64,000 nt of DNA, from positions 1-64,000 of the forward strand of contig JADJMD010000008.1 of NCBI GenBank assembly GCA_016709765.1, in the 5' to 3' direction. Positions 63,402 to 64,000 of this stretch are shown here, one piece after another. A program made the translations under genes and the position numbers. How positions within the stretch are numbered: position 1 is the first letter of the stretch; each line of letters opens with the position of its first letter. The notes beneath the pieces were generated by a model. It did no database searches and was not told where the DNA came from. It saw nothing but the letters and a program-made list of their open reading frames with translations. Source of the stretch: Ignavibacteriales bacterium (lineage in GTDB: Bacteria; Bacteroidota; Ignavibacteria; Ignavibacteriales; Ignavibacteriaceae).

Positions 63402-64000
63402 ATGATAAAGTATATTAACATTCTCACTTTTAGTCTTCTAATTATTAACACCGTCTCCTTTGCACAAGGAGGCGGGTTAATTATTGGGGATAATTACAGA
63501 ATCCTTCCGGGCAGCACTTCTCAGACAGAAGTATTTATTACAAAGCATCCATCAAATTCCGGCATATTATTTTCATCCGCAAATACACTACAGCTTGCAC
63601 CAACATTTTTTGTAAGTGAAGGTGTTTATACAAGCACAAATGGTGGTACAAACTGGTCCGGAAGCGATACCTGTAACGGAGCAAATATTTTTTTCCATGG
63701 CGGTGATCCTTCAATAGCTATTGATAAAAATGGTACTTTTATTTTAACAAGAAAAGGATCAACTAATTTTCCGGGCGCTTTTTCTCACTTTTCCATCGAT
63801 CAAGGCATAAACTGGTCAGCACAAAAATCAATGACAACTGATGATCTTGAAAGAGTATCAATCGTTTCAGATTCCGATCCGAACAGCATATATTATGGAA
63901 GGACCTATGCGGTGTGGGCTAAGTTAACACCGTCATACCCAATAAGATTTACTTATACTAATGATATAACTACAAGCTGGGATTCTGTAAGTCAGATCAA
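63402..64000 (+). CDS. Secreted protein with sialidase/BNR-like repeats, 5' part
   Basis: Reading from ATG 63402 gives about 199 open codons to the window end. A signal peptide (cut near SFAQ) precedes segments such as VYTSTNGGTNWSGSD, GGDPSIAIDKNGTFIL and SIDQGINWSAQKSMTTDD, which resemble BNR/Asp-box units of beta-propeller sialidase-like proteins. Function and C-terminus lie outside the window. AAAGGAAAT precedes the start, and the TonB receptor is 18 bases upstream, so the two may share an operon. Confidence 0.75.
   Translation, partial: MIKYINILTFSLLIINTVSFAQGGGLIIGDNYRILPGSTSQTEVFITKHPSNSGILFSSANTLQLAPTFFVSEGVYTSTNGGTNWSGSDTCNGANIFFHGGDPSIAIDKNGTFILTRKGSTNFPGAFSHFSIDQGINWSAQKSMTTDDLERVSIVSDSDPNSIYYGRTYAVWAKLTPSYPIRFTYTNDITTSWDSVSQI

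Overview
The window comes from an AT-rich member of the Bacteroidota/Chlorobiota (FCB) group, most likely Ignavibacteria. This is an inference. It rests on a type IX secretion sorting tail with the motif NYPNPFNPSTTIPYRL, several TonB-dependent receptors with CarboxypepD_reg domains, outer-membrane lipoproteins, promoters of the form TTTG-N19-21-TAnnTTTG before two tRNAs and a putative small RNA, and many TTG/GTG starts. No rRNA, prophage or CRISPR array was seen.

Layout. 1-372 is the 3' end of an IS3-family element; a complete, nearly identical copy lies at 53198-54425 in the same orientation. 415-4726 (minus) holds an EamA permease, an SLC45-like MFS transporter and a secreted GH13 amylase, probably for alpha-glucan use. 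4961-10173 (plus) holds a lipoprotein, a membrane protein, an MBL hydrolase, smpB, tyrS, pyruvoyl arginine decarboxylase and a TerC protein. 10141-14803 (minus) is a thiamine locus: TPP riboswitch with terminator, TonB-dependent receptor, thiamine pyrophosphokinase and an SSS symporter. 14825-25302 (minus) holds a LysM transglycosylase, a carboxyltransferase, an MBL hydrolase, aroC, an HtrA protease, recO, mtnA and a PfkB kinase. 25303-31769 holds palindromic repeats, a frameshifted secreted beta-helix protein, a Nudix hydrolase and a large outer-membrane protein. 32050-39818 holds a hybrid kinase without its phospho-acceptor histidine, gltX, a DUF3307/SatD-like pair, glnS and two small genes. 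40022-48173 holds tRNA-Leu, a rhodanese/MauE pair, a half-length C-family polymerase, purD, a glycosyltransferase, guaB and a GcdH-type acyl-CoA dehydrogenase.

The right part is more accessory. 48312-51807 is a small His/Cys protein, a lipoprotein and a ZnuD-like receptor, probably for metal uptake. tRNA-Ser(GCU) follows, then a decayed GIY-YIG nuclease and a degenerate second copy of the 3' half of that tRNA, which look like the scar of a tRNA-targeting mobile gene. Beyond the intact IS come a GDPD lipoprotein between two putative outer-membrane barrels, a small membrane protein, a putative small RNA, an L,D-transpeptidase, a TonB-dependent receptor and the start of a secreted protein.

The best leads are the tRNA-Ser/GIY-YIG scar, the TPP-controlled operon with an SSS symporter where PnuT would be expected, the polymerase that ends before its fingers domain, the histidine-less kinase with three receivers, and the orphan small RNA at 58331-58410.
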